64,000 bases of DNA from positions 738,501 through 802,500 of the forward strand of contig CALZFC010000006.1 in the NCBI GenBank assembly GCA_945643635.1, read 5' to 3'. The stretch is from Allodiplogaster sudhausi. Its lineage: Eukaryota; Nematoda; Chromadorea; Rhabditida; Diplogasteridae. A program made the translations under genes and the position numbers. The notes below the pieces were generated by a model. That model was not told where the DNA came from, did no database searches, and worked only from the letters and a program-made list of their open reading frames with translations. Positions 21,801 to 33,554 of the stretch are shown in pieces. How positions within the stretch are numbered: the stretch's first letter is position 1; every line of letters starts with the position of its first letter.

Positions 21801-22229
21801 TATCCGTCTGGTTGGAATAGAAAATATGTGGTTTTGATTTTGAATTCATACATTTATATACACGGGTGGTTTCGGCAACTTTGATATTTCTGGGCAAGTT
21901 TGTATGTAGTTATTACGATGATATTATTGATATTGGATTCATTTATTTACATATGTACATGGCGCATTCTTTATGCTTACTTATTTAACCTAACGGACAA
22001 ACAAAAGAAGAAGAAGAAGAAGAGGAAGTAGAAGAAGAGGAAGAGGAAGTACATAAAGGTCGTTCGTCAACTCGACAACGCCTGCTGAAGTTGTCGACGA
22101 CGGCGCACGCACTCGGGCAGATTTCTTTGGGTTTCTCTCTCCTTTTCTTGCCTTTTTATTTCTAATAATTTTTTTATTTTGATTTTTTTTGCTCAAATTC
22201 TTTACAAATTAGCAGTACATTTTGTTTTG

Positions 22230-22361
22230 TCTTAATACGGCTGGAAGGAAGAGAGGGAGAGAGAGAGAAAGAGAAAGGGAGAGAGTGAGAAAGCGAGAGA
22301 GATAGAGAGAGAGAGAGGAAGTGAAGTAGAATAGTCATTGAAAGTACGCTAAAAGTAGACA

Positions 22362-22404
<43 letters not shown>

Positions 22405-22600
22405 GGAGAAAACGAGATAAAACGAGAGAGAGAGAGAGAGAGAGAGCACAAGAGAAAGCCAGAGAGAGAGAGAGAGATAGGGAGTAAACAAAAGAGAGAA
22501 TGAGATAGATAGAGAGAGTGAGTGAGAAAGAGAGACAAAGAGAGGCGAGAGAGAAAGAGAGAGACAGAGAGAAGCAAAAAGATAAACATCGAATTCACGG
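22230..22600. repeat. (GA)n microsatellite block in copy A
   Basis: About 370 bases of GA on plus with short interruptions; it corresponds to the 31825-32450 block in copy B. The 164- and 91-codon minus frames here are Ser/Leu artefacts. Confidence 0.85.
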
Positions 22601-22754
22601 GGTAGTACAAGAGTTATACATTTAAAAAAAAAGAAAAAAAATGTTACCCAAATTAAATTTTGCATCAAAAAGTCATCTGCAAATTCAAATGATGTGCTTA
22701 TTCACATTCAGTCATATTGATATGAATTCTTTATTTTTGTTGTTATTGTCATGC

Positions 22755-23201
22755 CTCCTCACCTCAAATACACCGGTGGTTTGTACCGTTGTGCAGCTGT
22801 TAAGTTTGCTTGCAACATGCGAACCGTTTATCTTCCTTTGACTGCAAGGTGACTTTCCATGATCGTTTTCGCAAACTCTTTTTTTTCTGCACTCCCTCTT
22901 TGCTATCATTTTCCCCTCGCTCTCTCGACGCCTCCAACCTCTCCCATTATCTATCTCTCTTTCTCTGCCTCTCTCACTCTCTCTCTCTCCACCCGCCGAC
23001 GAGGCACTGATTCGAACGGGCCGGTTTTGACTATTCCGTTCACTGTGGCTTGCCGTAGGGAGAGGAGCCAGAAGATATTCTCAGGTTTTAATTTTTGGCT
23101 GTCTTTCGCTAAGTGTTTTTCTCTCTCTCTCTCTCAATCTCTGAATCTCTTCTCTCTTTCTGTCTCCCTCTGTCTCCCTCTCGTTCACTACTGATGAGAG
23201 T

Positions 23202-23239
<38 letters not shown>

Positions 23240-23400
23240 GAATGAAACCAGACAGTGAGAGCAGATAAAGATTAATAGAAGATTATGTGGACAGGGGCGC
23301 ATCAAATTTTACCATATTGTAGCTACATTTAACAGCTCACGCTCCACGCTGCAAACCACCGGGTATTTAATGTCTGCCACACTCAGTAAGGAGTAACAAT
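22755..23400. repeat. Inverted repeat pair flanking the dead PEX1 D2 exon (copy A)
   Basis: Left arm: TACACCGGTGGTTTGTACCG followed by TTGTGCAGCTGTTAAG (22778-22814). Right arm: TTTAACAGC...GCTGCAAACCACCGGGTATTT (23327-23372), the reverse complement. The D2 relic (22990-23085) lies between them. The same arrangement exists at 32505-33235. Confidence 0.7.
22990..23085 (+). pseudogene. Dead PEX1 D2 AAA exon (copy A)
   Basis: DEALIRTGRF is readable, then an extra T shifts the frame to TGA, and the next in-frame stretch hits TAG where copy B has Thr-Arg. The remainder, GEEPEDILR, corresponds to REEREDILR in copy B. The upstream half of the exon (ATSR motif) is lost. Confidence 0.8.
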
Positions 23401-23683
23401 TATAGATTATCATATCGCGTAACGATGACAATATGAAAGAATTCAGACGAACATAAATGTGAAGAAGCATACATCTTGCATTAGGAAATTGTGGATGTCT
23501 AATTGACGTTACATTGACTTTGGTAATGCCTTTTTTGCCGCAAAACTCTTTAATTCTTCATCTTTCTCTTTCTCTCCGCCTCTTTCTATTTTGTTTTTCT
23601 GCCTCTTTGCATGTCTGTTCCTCTTTCTCTCTCCTTTTTTCCTTCTTGAAAAATAAACAATCCGTTTTTCTCGAATTTTTCCG

Positions 23684-25618
23684 CGGGATACAGCGATGCA
23701 ACCTTCATGTCCGCATTTACGTCGAATTCAAGGTTACCTGGGACGGGGAATTCTTCGTGCGAAATTTTGGCTGTACTACCATGCTAATTTTTGCTCTTTT
23801 GCACTGAAATATTGTAAGATATGTTTGATGTGCTTTTTAAATTCAAATTCAAAATTTTCAATTTCGCCGAAGGTAAATATCCAATAATGAAATTAGTCTC
23901 AAGTGTGAGACAAAAACATGACTCGAGAGTGTCATTCTACTTCGCATCCTCGCACGCGGCATGGTCGGTTCTTCGCATTCTCTCGCTCTCGCTTTCTATA
24001 ATTCCATTTCGCACCCCTTTCTCATTTCAGTTGGTCGTTGTTCCAAAAAAAAACAATAATAATTTAAAAACCAAAAGGATATTTTTCAATTCGTTTTTTT
24101 TTGTAAAAAAAAAACGAAATTTTTTATAACAAGTATCTTTAATTGGCTTCTTTTTTGCTGCAGAGCTTCGATCAGCTTGCAAACTCGGAATGCCGTAATC
24201 GTCAGTATTTTAACCACTCAAATAGAAAAAAAAAATTATGAATTTAAATGCTAAAATTAATCAAAGCTATATTTTGTTTTATATTGTTATGTTAAATACA
24301 ATTTCTTAGTATTTGAACTATTTTTTTAATTAAATAAATAAAATTGTTTATAATAAATACATCTCAGGCGTCCAGCTCGAGGCGACTCCCCGTCTCGAGG
24401 CGGGAAAAGAGGCAAAGAAGAAGAAGAACGACGATGGAAAGGCCAAGTCGCCCAATTCTGCAAAGGATCCGAAGAAGCCAAAAGACGAAAAGAAGCAGAA
24501 GAAGGATACGAAGGGTAAAGAATTGCGAGGATTACGATAGCACTGAAATTGGGATCGAAAAAGTGAAAATGAGCCTTGGTCAAATCCAATTTAAAGGAGC
24601 TCGATAAAGCTCAAATTCATTTTTAATAATTTAAGCAATTATTAGATGTGGTTTTTGGCCTTTTTTCAGGAGGAAAGGAGTCCGGAAAGGGAGAAGAGAA
24701 GGACTCGCTGGCCGAGGATCTCAAGAGCATTCGCCGCTGTACCACCGTACGCTTTGGCGATATTACTCCGAAAATGCTCTTTCAACAATATATATGAAAA
24801 TTTATCGTAAAATTTACATTAAACATATAATAATAAATTAGTAAATACATAAGTAAATTAATAAATAATGCACATGCACTATCAATTATGCAGAAGAACT
24901 TTTCATAATACAAATATAACTTACTATAGAATATAATGTTGTTACTATAAAATATGATGTTTAGTATAATTGACATATTTAAAATCGAAATAATAAAGGT
25001 ATAATATTATGTTACAAAATTTTTCCAGTGTACAGCGATCATCTTCGCCGTCCTCTTCATCATTTCGATCCTTCTCGGCATCATCCTCGTCGTCGTCTTT
25101 GGCTCAGGGATGGTCAAAACCAAGCCCGTGCCGGCCCGGGCCTTGGGGTTAAGCGGGCCGGGCCGGGCCGGGCCCTATTTTCAAAATCTCGGCCCGGGCC
25201 GGGCCCGGGCCCGCCAAATTGGCAACGGGCCGGCCGGGCCTATGTTAAAACGGGCCTGACCCGGGCCGGGCTCTGGGGTAAGCGGGCCGGGCCGGGCCCT
25301 GCCTTCAAAATCTCGGCCCGGGCCGGGCCCGGGCCCGCCAAATTAGCAACGGGCAGGGCCCGGCCCGGGCCCGGCCCGGGCCCGGCCCGGGCTCGGCCCG
25401 CTTTGATCATCCCTGCTTTGGCTACACCACTTTGGGGTCAGTTTCGAGTTTTTTTTTACTGATTGATTAATTAATTATAATTAACATTAAGATCATTAAG
25501 AGATTAAAATTGAGAAGATTGCAAAGATTCAAGGATAACGTTTTGAAGATAATGCTCTCATTTTAAATTATTTCTTCTAGAAGAAAATATTTTGTTTTTC
25601 AGCGAGAAGATCTTCTGA
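23684..25618 (+). pseudogene. Dead copy of the single-pass membrane-protein gene (copy A)
   Basis: Same six blocks as 33555-35569. Three lesions: the block 1 acceptor TTTTCAG is TTTTCCG here; one G is missing near 24460, shifting the lysine-rich block out of frame; and a 311-bp hAT MITE (25105-25415) splits the transmembrane exon. The downstream pieces, including the last exon GAGAAGATCTTCTGA at 25604, are intact. Confidence 0.8.
25105..25415. mobile_element. hAT-type MITE, extremely GC-rich (copy 1)
   Basis: Begins CAGGGATGGTC and ends GATCATCCCTG, flanked by a perfect 8-bp target duplication CTTTGGCT (25097-25104 and 25416-25423). The interior is built of GGGCCGGGCCC-like palindromic runs, about 75-80% GC by eye. 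No coding potential; the 144-codon Gly/Pro/Ala frame across it is an artefact. It is inserted in the transmembrane exon of the copy A membrane-protein gene. Confidence 0.93.
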
Positions 25619-25668
25619 TTTTCTTATGAGAAGCCTCAGTCGTCTCCCTTGCCTTACTTCCCACCGTC

Positions 25669-25707
<39 letters not shown>

Positions 25708-25875
25708 CTCTCCGCTTAGCGACTTGTCTCTCACTCAACCCTTTCTCGTCTTTCTTTCCCTCTCTCTTTCTGTCTCTTTCTCTCACTGTCTCTCTCTCTC
25801 TCTCACTCAATGTCCCTTTCTGTTCGGCTGAACTTTCGTCCGCCATCTCCACATCACGATCCTTTCCGCCTTGCA

Positions 25876-25881
25876 AATAAA
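25876..25881 (+). terminator. AATAAA polyadenylation signal, membrane-protein gene copy A
   Basis: AATAAA lies downstream of the stop at 25616-25618, at the equivalent place to 35690 in copy B; a CT block inserted between them lengthens the distance. Confidence 0.55.
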
Positions 25882-27190
25882 CTTTAATCGATTAATTTTC
25901 AGACTTGTTCCTTATCAGCAGTAATAAAGAGACTGTTCGGGGTTCACTTCTTTGACGCACTTCTATGTGATTTTAAGCATTTATCTTCTCTTATGGTTTG
26001 GTGTTCGCATCATTAAGACAGTAAGTCTTCAGCGGATTTAGGCACTTGAGATTTATTTATAGAGCAATAACAATCGAATATTTAAAAAAAAGGAGAAAAG
26101 AAAAGAAAAACCACTCATTAAAATCAACTGAAAGAGAGGGTTAAATGATACTTTATATTTATTCCTTTTATATTCTAGTCAAATATAGTATCCACTAAAA
26201 TTATCGATTATTATTGTCTTTAACTATAAATTAAAAACATTAATACAAAGACGCTTTCGTTCAACTGATATAATGTTCTCTGCCGATTAAATCATTAAAA
26301 AGAATGATTTCCGGTGGTTTTCTCAGGCAAGCTTGGCATTTATAAATCCTGCTAGCATGATCTTTCGATTTCATCTTGTGGTTGTCCGCAGATATAGCAA
26401 TTATAAAGGAAAAAAAAACATAAAATCTCTTCGGAGATTTTGCTGGATCCCCCATGACGCAGAGGCCGCTGGACATTTGAATAGGGTACTCTGGCCTCGA
26501 CTCTTTCGGCTATCCTCACAGTAACTACGCCCCCCCCCCTTCCCAGGTCCTACTACTTCACCTCCCTCGGCATTCTAATTAATACCAAGTTGATAGCTCG
26601 GTTGTTGGCAAGGCAGCTTCCTTGAACTTGTAAAATGAGAAGAAAGACATAATGGCTATTTCAGGGCATTGATCATTTTATGGAAACTCGGCATTTGGAG
26701 TTGAGACGTTTTGGTCAAAATTACAGCAGATTACGAAGAGCTGGGAATCTAATTTCAAAGAATTTTTTGTAAAGACAACTAGAGCAGGCAATTGCCGCCG
26801 CTGAAAGTTATGTAAAATAATGCTTAAAAAATAATTAATTAATTAATTATATACATCTAATTAATTAAAGAAAAGATTAAAATGATGATACGCCAAAGCT
26901 CTTTTAATATTTATTTAATATGTTATGATGAATAAATCTTTAAAAAAGTATAGTTTAAAAAATAATAATTTTATATATATAAAATATAAACGAAGTAGGT
27001 GATGTTACATGATTGGGAATACATTTTTTCGAGTTCTCAATGATTGCCTTTTCTATTCTTTTATAAGTCTGCCAGCTGTTCTCCGTTCAATTGACAAATT
27101 TATGCTTCATTGTCCCCCAACTTCACTAACAAAGGATAAGAATGGGGATGGCAGTTGTGATCCAGACAAGACTGGACATAAGGGAAGAAG

Positions 27191-27233
<43 letters not shown>

Positions 27234-27572
27234 CCATTATCGCCTATTTTCTTTTCTTTTTTAAGCCTGTCACCTGTCCTCAGTTTACCTTGCAAATACC
27301 TCTTTATTATACTTCAACTTCTGGAAAAAGAACTAATGGGGACTTCAGCGATGAGTTCTAGGTTTTCATTGTCGTGCGCGGCAATAAGGGAAGAGGATAC
27401 AGAGAGAGTGAGAATACAGAGAGAGAGAAAGGATACAGGGAGAGTGAAAGAATTAGAAAGCCAGAAAAAAGGCGCCTTACATTAAGTTCCGTTCATCGTA
27501 GCTCGGAGACCGCTGGCAATTTGATATCGGTCCTCTGACATAGACTCTTTCCCTTTACACCACCCTAAAAAC

Positions 27573-27614
27573 CCCAGCATGGCTGGACTTCTCGTACACC
27601 GAACAGAGAAGGTG
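27573..27614 (-). pseudogene. Vestigial PINCH LIM4 exon
   Basis: On minus, a TTTCAG acceptor then HLLCSVYEKSSHAG, against [14 protein letters not shown] in the functional exon (40706-40614). Flanking intron sequence (ACTCCGTCTACCCGCCC, TTATCGATTATT) also matches the real gene. Confidence 0.8.
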
Positions 27615-29770
27615 CTGAAAACATTTTTTTTTTACTTTAGACTCCGTCTACCCGCCCATTCAAATTATCGATTATTATTTGCCTTCAAACATGAAACTGG
27701 AAATTTCAACAATAACAAAAAAAATTAATGGGCCGAAGCTCTTTTACAACAGATTTTTAATGTCGCTAATAAAAAGCACGATAATATATGTCCGGTGATT
27801 TTATCGGGCAATCTTGGCATGTTTGTATGATGCCAGATTGTTTTTCGATACCGTTGCCGGGGAAGAAATATATCATTTGTAAAGAAAATAGTCTTAAAAG
27901 CTCTGCGGTGTAGGAGATGTTGCTCGTGGGGGTGCATATATGTATGTAAATATTTCACCGTTCCACTTGCTGGTAATTTATGAAGGGCCCTCTGGCCTCG
28001 ACTCTTACCCTTACCCACGATGTGGCTCGCCAAGATTTTTTTGAAAATGGCAGGGAGTTAAAACATTCGCGAATTAAAAGTAGAGAATACTGTTAATTTC
28101 CTCAGGGCAGGGGAATTTTAGTGACTACCAATCGAAATTTCTTGCTTAACCTAATAAAATAAAGATAAAAAACAAAACACTATTTATTCTCCTTTGACCT
28201 ACTTTAAGAAGACCATACATATAAACCTTGTAATAGTCAATTCGTAAAAACCATCTTTTTTTGGGAACCGTTGATTCAATAGATTGCATGCATATTTGTT
28301 TAATATCTAAGCGTAATCAAGTCACGATCAAACCACCGATTCGCACACATTGTTTCTTTACATATCGACGCCGCATCAAAACCACCAGGTACACTTTATT
28401 TCTTGGAAAGCACCTCATCTATACTGTTATGCAGTGCTATAGATTCAATTATTTTTTTTATTGTTGGTCTCATCATCGCTCAATTTAACCGATTCTCTCG
28501 GATATTTTACCTTTATTTTTGAAACAGACGTCCTCATGAGTATTTTTATATTTATTTCTCATCTTCTTCAATCTTCATTCCTCCTTCTATCTCTGTTTCT
28601 CTCTCTCTCTATCGCTCTCTCTCTCTCTCTCTCTATCGGGCGCTCTCTCTCTCTCTCTATCTCTCTCTCATTCTTGGTCTCAGTTTCATCCATACTCTCG
28701 CACCCTCTCCTTCTATCCTCACTTTTTCTGGCGCCCACTACCTCACAATTAGAAGTCTTCATTTTGTTTCATTTTGTCACACCAGTGCTCTCCGCCGACA
28801 CTTCCCTCCCTCCGTTCTTTCTCTCCGTCTCTATCGCTTTCTTTATCTCTCCCTCTCTGACTCTCTTTCTCTCTCTCTCTCTTACTCTCTCCCATTACTT
28901 TGATATGTATATTCTAATTAGAATGGCGTCGCACTCTCTTCTTCCACCTCCATAACGAAGAATGCCAAACTGGCCATAGGATAGACAAGTCCACGTGTAA
29001 TTGTGCTCCAACCATGTGGACTTCCTTTTCCGCCGAATCTGCGCGGGCTCGGATGACATCGACTCTGTTTCCGCATTTATCTTCTCAAATGCGTTCACCT
29101 TATTAAAATAAGAAGTCTTCAGCGGATTTTAGACACTTCGCATGTATTGCCATCTTGAAAAGAAGAAGGAGAAAGATCCTATTAATTCGCCTCTCTTGGC
29201 CTTCTAATTAGTTACATATTGTTTACATATTTTACGAGAAATTGTTCATATACAGAACCAAAATATTGTTGAAAGAGCTCAGTCGATGTAAAATTAACAC
29301 GACAAACGATGGAATGCAGCGCCGAATCCTCTTGAAACTCCGTGCTCTCAAATTATCGATTATTAGTTTGTCTTTAAACGTAAAAGTAAGTATTTGAACA
29401 AAATATATTTGATTTTATATGCTCAGCCGGATATATCTTTAAAAAAAGGATGATTCTCCACGTCCGGTGGTTTTATCAGGCAAACTTGGCATGTAAGCAT
29501 GCTGCAGGGTTGCCTTTCGATATTGCCGCATTGTTGTCGAATATATTACCAATAAAGAAAAGAGACTTGAAATCTCTGCGACGTGGATGCTGCTCGATTG
29601 GCGCGATTTATTGTCTTATTTTTCGAGTTCTCAAAAGTCTCTTTTTTTCTTTTAAAAGTGCATTAGCTGCCCCCGGTTCACTTCGCAATCTGAGGCTTTT
29701 AATAGGCGTGCTCGGCCTTCCTGGCATGACAATGCATGAGGAAAGAGGATGCAGAGAGATAGAGGGGTAC

Positions 29771-29806
<36 letters not shown>

Positions 29807-30005
29807 TAGAAGTAGAGAGGCAGCGAAGGGACAGAGAGAGTGAGAGAAGAGAGAGAGAGAGTGAGAGAGTGAGAGACTTATAAATGAAGAAAGGAAATAG
29901 GAAAATAACGTCAGCAAGAAGAACATCTTATTGTTAGGCTCCGTTCACCATAACATATATGCAGACTGCTGGCCATTTACACTCTTTCTCTTAGCAAACT
30001 CTCAC

Positions 30006-30047
30006 CCCAGAATGAAAGGGATTCTCGCTCCCCGAGCATATAAAGTG
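30006..30047 (-). pseudogene. Vestigial PINCH LIM4 exon
   Basis: On minus, CTTTCAG then HFICSGSENPFHSG, against [14 protein letters not shown]. One zinc-binding Cys is replaced by Ser. The flanking CTCACTCGTCC and ATAGATTATT match the PINCH intron. Confidence 0.8.
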
Positions 30048-30375
30048 CTGAAAGGTGTAGATTTCTTAAAGAAGAACTTTACCACGAGTCCGCTCACTCG
30101 TCCAATAAAATTATAGATTATTATTTTGTCTTTAAAAATAAAATTAGGAAATTAAAAAAAAATTACGCCGCCGCTCTCATACAATTGATTTTAAATGCTC
30201 TGCCAGATATTTCGTTTTTTAAGAGGATGAGTTTCCACCTCCGGTGGTTTTCTCGGGCAAACTTTGCTTGAATGCTCTTTATGCTTCACTATTCCAATAT
30301 TCTGGAACAAGAATAAGAATGGTGCCGACAGCGATGAGTTCTGAAGCTTTTCATAGGCGTGCGTACACGACGAGG

Positions 30376-30425
<50 letters not shown>

Positions 30426-30913
30426 AGACAGAGTGATGGCGCGAGAGAGACAGAGAGAGAAGGAGAGCGGCAGCAAGCAGATAGAGAGAGTGAGAGAAAG
30501 AGAGAGAGAGAGAGTGAAAGAAAGAGAGCAATATAAAATAGGAAAAGAAATATGAAAGAAGCGTAACACCGGCGCTCTCTTACAATGGATTTTATGTGCT
30601 CTGTTGAATAAATGATTCTTCACGTCTGGTGGTTTTTTCGTGCAAAATTGGCAAGTATGCATGTTTCTTGATTATCCTCTCGCTGGTACAAAGAGGTTAT
30701 TGCTCAAATGATTTAATCTCAAATGTTTTTTTTTCGCTCAAACGATTTCACGCGTTTTCGCTCAAGCGTATTTTTAACCACATTTGGTGATTTCGCGCAA
30801 GTTTTTCTTTTCTAACCATCCGAATCTGCGAACTTACAATTAGCAGCAAAAAGGGCGCAATATCTCCTCCAGGAGCGCAGATGCATTTGTCATTTTTTAT
30901 GTGAATTTATTAA

Positions 30914-31087
30914 GGAAGGACGACGGCTGCGCGCAGCGCTTCTTCAAAAATATGAGGGCGGTGGGGAAGATGAAGAGGAAAGAGGAGATGGAGTAGAAGA
31001 GGACGTCGACGGAGCAACGACATCTTCAACCGACGTAGAGGGGACCGATGGCGCGTGGGAGAAGGAATTACAGCAGATACTCGTAGG
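30914..31087 (+). CDS. Candidate acidic exon, gene unknown
   Basis: Acceptor ATTAAG and donor GTAGGT bound 58 codons in frame: RRLRAALLQKYEGGGEDEEE, then a Glu/Asp/Thr/Ser-rich run, ending GAWEKELQQIL. The frame is open across a GC-rich patch in AT-rich surroundings. The RRLRAALLQKYE-plus-acidic pattern loosely recalls acidic coiled-coil proteins, but I cannot name a family and found no neighbouring exon that joins it. Confidence 0.45.
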
Positions 31088-31824
31088 TACTGATGTATAT
31101 AAAAACATGTGCACTTTGGTCAGGCCCATTTATTTTTATTAATTAATTAATTAATTTATTTATTTTTATTTAATTATTTATTGACGCACAAATAAACTGA
31201 TACAAACTTACAGCTGCGATATATTATCTTAAAGGAGAAAAAGAAAGCGCAATATATCATATTTATTAAACATGGTGGTTTTGTGTTTGAATCCATACAT
31301 TTATGAATTCTGTGGTTCCTGCGAATGTAGTCGTTTGAGTTTAGAGTGTAGTTATAACAATATACATATGGCAAGAGATAATTTGGATTGTATCTATTTT
31401 ATGCGTAAATAATCCTTACTTGGACAAAGCAAATTTGTATGTAAAAAATTTATTTCGATTACAAAAATAAATAATATTAAAAAAAGAAGTCGGCCGCCAA
31501 CTCGAGAACGCGAAGTTAAGCGAAATGCTACAGCTTTCGACGAGGGCGCGCTTGCTAGCGCAGATTTCTTCTATTTGGCTTTCCTTTTCTTCTCTTTTTA
31601 ATTTTTTTTTGCTGCCTTCATATAAAATAATTTTTCATATAATTTTGATTTTAATAAATTCCTTGATTGTTCACTAAAATAATATTAGCTTCCTTTTTTG
31701 TTTGTCTGTAACAGAAAATCTTCAAACAGTTTCTATCTTTCATTTCATGAACTGCGACGCTGTCCGCATTGCTCGTGGCCGTTGCCGACTGGCGGAAGAA
31801 GACGAACGATTCGGCCAGTGAGGA

Positions 31825-31825
31825 G

Positions 31826-31872
<47 letters not shown>

Positions 31873-31973
31873 AAGCGAGAGAACGTGAGAGAGATAGAGA
31901 GAGATAGAGAAAGCGAGAGAATGAGAGAGGGAGAGAGAGAAGGAGATAAAGTGAGAAGGAGAGAGAGGGAAGT

Positions 31974-32057
<84 letters not shown>

Positions 32058-32450
32058 GAGGGAGAGGGAGAGAGAGAGAAGTGGAGAGGGGCAGAAGTAC
32101 ATATGTTGAATAATGATTGAAAGCTAGAAAGGAGATAGTCAGAGAGAAAGAGAGAAAGAGTCAGCGAGAGAAAACGATAGATAGAGAAAGAGAGAGAGAG
32201 TGCTAACAAAAGAGAGAACGAGAGATAGAGAGAGTGAGAGAGAGAACGAGAACTAGAGATAGAGACAGAGAGAGAGAGAACGAGAGAGAGTGAGAGAGAG
32301 ACAGAGAGACAGAGAGAGAACGCGAGAGAGAGAGAGAGCTAACAAACGACAGAACGAGAGATAGAGATGGTGAGAGTCAGAGAACGAGTGAACCAGAGAT
32401 AAAGAGAGAGGCAGCGAGAGGATGAGAGAGATGGAGACAGAGAGAACAGA
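31825..32450. repeat. (GA)n microsatellite block in copy B
   Basis: About 620 bases of GA with minor interruptions, the longest near-continuous GA tract here. Minus frames of 68-154 codons over it are artefacts. A short GC-rich segment just before it (31745-31822) is open on both strands and unassigned. Confidence 0.9.
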
Positions 32451-32504
32451 GTAGTACAAAATTTTTGTATTTAAAAAAAATTAACTGTTAATGTCAGGGC
32501 TCCT

Positions 32505-33056
32505 CACAAATGCACCGGTGGTTTGCACCGTTGTGCAGCTGTTAAGTTTGCTTGCAACACGCAATGATTTTTTGGTCGACTCTTTCATCATGATCCTTTT
32601 ACCATTAGCTAACTCTCTTTTTTCTGCACTCCCACTCTGCTGTCATTCTCCCTCGCTCTCTCTCTCTCTCCCAATATCTATCTCTCCCTCTCCCACACAC
32701 ACACTCTCTCTCTCACTTCCTCCATCTCCCTTCATTCATAACAGAAGGGAGATTCAGAAAGAAAAGAGAGAGAGAGACAGAGATAGAAATAGTAACGTGC
32801 TCTCTATAATAGCCTATACAAAATTCATTCCTGATTCCCTCTTTGTGCTTGGCGCGACAAGCCGCCTCGATCTGATCGACGAGGCGCTGATTCGACCGGG
32901 CCGCTTCGACTGCTCTGTTCACTGTGGACTGCCGACGAGAGAGGAGAGAGAAGATATTCTCAGGTTTAATTCTTGGCTCCCTTTCTCTAAATGTTTCTCT
33001 CTCTTCCTCTCTCTCCCTATCTCTTCCTGTTTGTGGAGGCGTGAAGAGAGTGATGA

Positions 33057-33103
<47 letters not shown>

Positions 33104-33235
33104 ATTAGAGCAGATAGTAAGAGAAGAGAAAGAATAATGGAAGTAGACCGGGGAATAGCAAAGTTTACCCCGTTGTAACTACATTTAACAGCTTATGCAC
33201 CCGGATGCAAACCACCGGTGCATTTGATGTCGGCT
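32505..33235. repeat. Inverted repeat pair flanking the PEX1 D2 exon (copy B)
   Basis: Left arm: AAATGCACCGGTGGTTTGCA, CCGTTGTGCAGCTGTTAAG (32508-32548). Right arm: TTTAACAGCTTATGC, then GCAAACCACCGGTGCATTTG (33184-33228), its reverse complement. The D2 exon (32812-32963) and CT/GA tracts lie between. Single-arm copies of the left motif exist at 8190-8225, 20105-20160 and 21465-21515. Confidence 0.7.
32812..32963 (+). CDS. pex1: PEX1 D2 AAA domain, isolated exon
   Basis: Open frame with [25 protein letters not shown], then [18 protein letters not shown] and a phase-2 donor (AG/GTTTAA at 32964). The segment covers the sensor-1/arginine-finger region of a type II AAA ATPase. ATSR-x-DLID-x-AL-x-RPGR-x-D is the PEX1 D2 signature; PEX6 and p97 normally have ATNRPD. 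It is on the strand opposite to the D1 half of PEX1 (5.6-12.8 kb). I found no adjoining D2 exons (Walker A or B) upstream. It may be a stranded exon of the same gene or belong to another PEX1 copy. The acceptor at 32811 is a guess. Confidence 0.75.
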
Positions 33236-33554
33236 CACAATCAATAAGGATTAACAATATTCAATTATCATATCGCGTAACAATGACCATAAAAAAACGA
33301 ATTCAGACGAACATGAATGTGAAGAAGCATACATTTGTATTAGGAAATTGTTTATGTCTAATTCACGTTACATTAACTTTGGTAATGCCTTTTTTTGCTG
33401 AAAAACTCTTTAACTGCCTCGTGAATTCTCCATCTTTCTCCTTTCTCCGTCTATCTCTCCCCTTCGTTTTCTGCCTCTCTGCATCTCTGTTACGCTTTCT
33501 CTCTCCTTCTTTCTTTCTTGAAAATAAATCATCCGCTTTTCTCGAGCTTTTCAG

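Larger units (their letters stand above)
21815..29170. repeat. Segmental duplication, copy A
   Basis: Matches copy B (31260-38940) in order: 21825/31265, 22040/31500, 22780/32515, 23000/32880, 23340/33190, 23690/33555, 24170/34040, 24370/34251, 24670/34532, 25029/35296, 25603/35554, 26020/35835, 27970/36670, 28380/37080, 29110/38900. Offsets drift between 8.7 and 9.9 kb because of indels. The segment carries a dead PEX1 D2 exon and a dead membrane-protein gene. Confidence 0.75.
26240..30700. repeat. Array of diverged copies of a PINCH-derived repeat
   Basis: Recurring ordered blocks: TCTGGCCTCGACTCTT; CTCCGCCCACCCG; AATTATCGATTATT; TATATGCTCTGCCGAATATAT; TCCGGTGGTTTTATCGGGCA with AACTTGGCATG; GGATAAGAATGGGGATGGCAG; then a GA tract. 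TCCGGTGGTTTT cores occur near 26310, 27790, 29466, 30240 and 30630. The same blocks are found inside PINCH introns (40480-41130, 42340-42740). No gene of its own; GA tracts lie at 27190-27235, 29770-29875 and 30380-30530. It contains the LIM4 pseudo-exons listed separately. Confidence 0.75.

Noticed and set aside
25028..25462. 144-codon Gly/Pro/Ala/Arg-rich, collagen-like frame
   Set aside because: It runs across the GC-rich hAT MITE, whose palindromic GGGCCC runs leave most frames open; it is not the transmembrane frame.
27009..27300. A calcium-binding protein gene suggested by DKNGDGSCDPDKTG
   Set aside because: It lies inside a degenerate repeat also found in PINCH introns; there is no second loop, no splice support and other copies are broken.
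32812..32963. D2 exon as part of PEX6, p97 or another AAA protein
   Set aside because: ATSR-x-DLID is characteristic of PEX1 D2; PEX6, p97 and similar proteins have ATNRP at this place.
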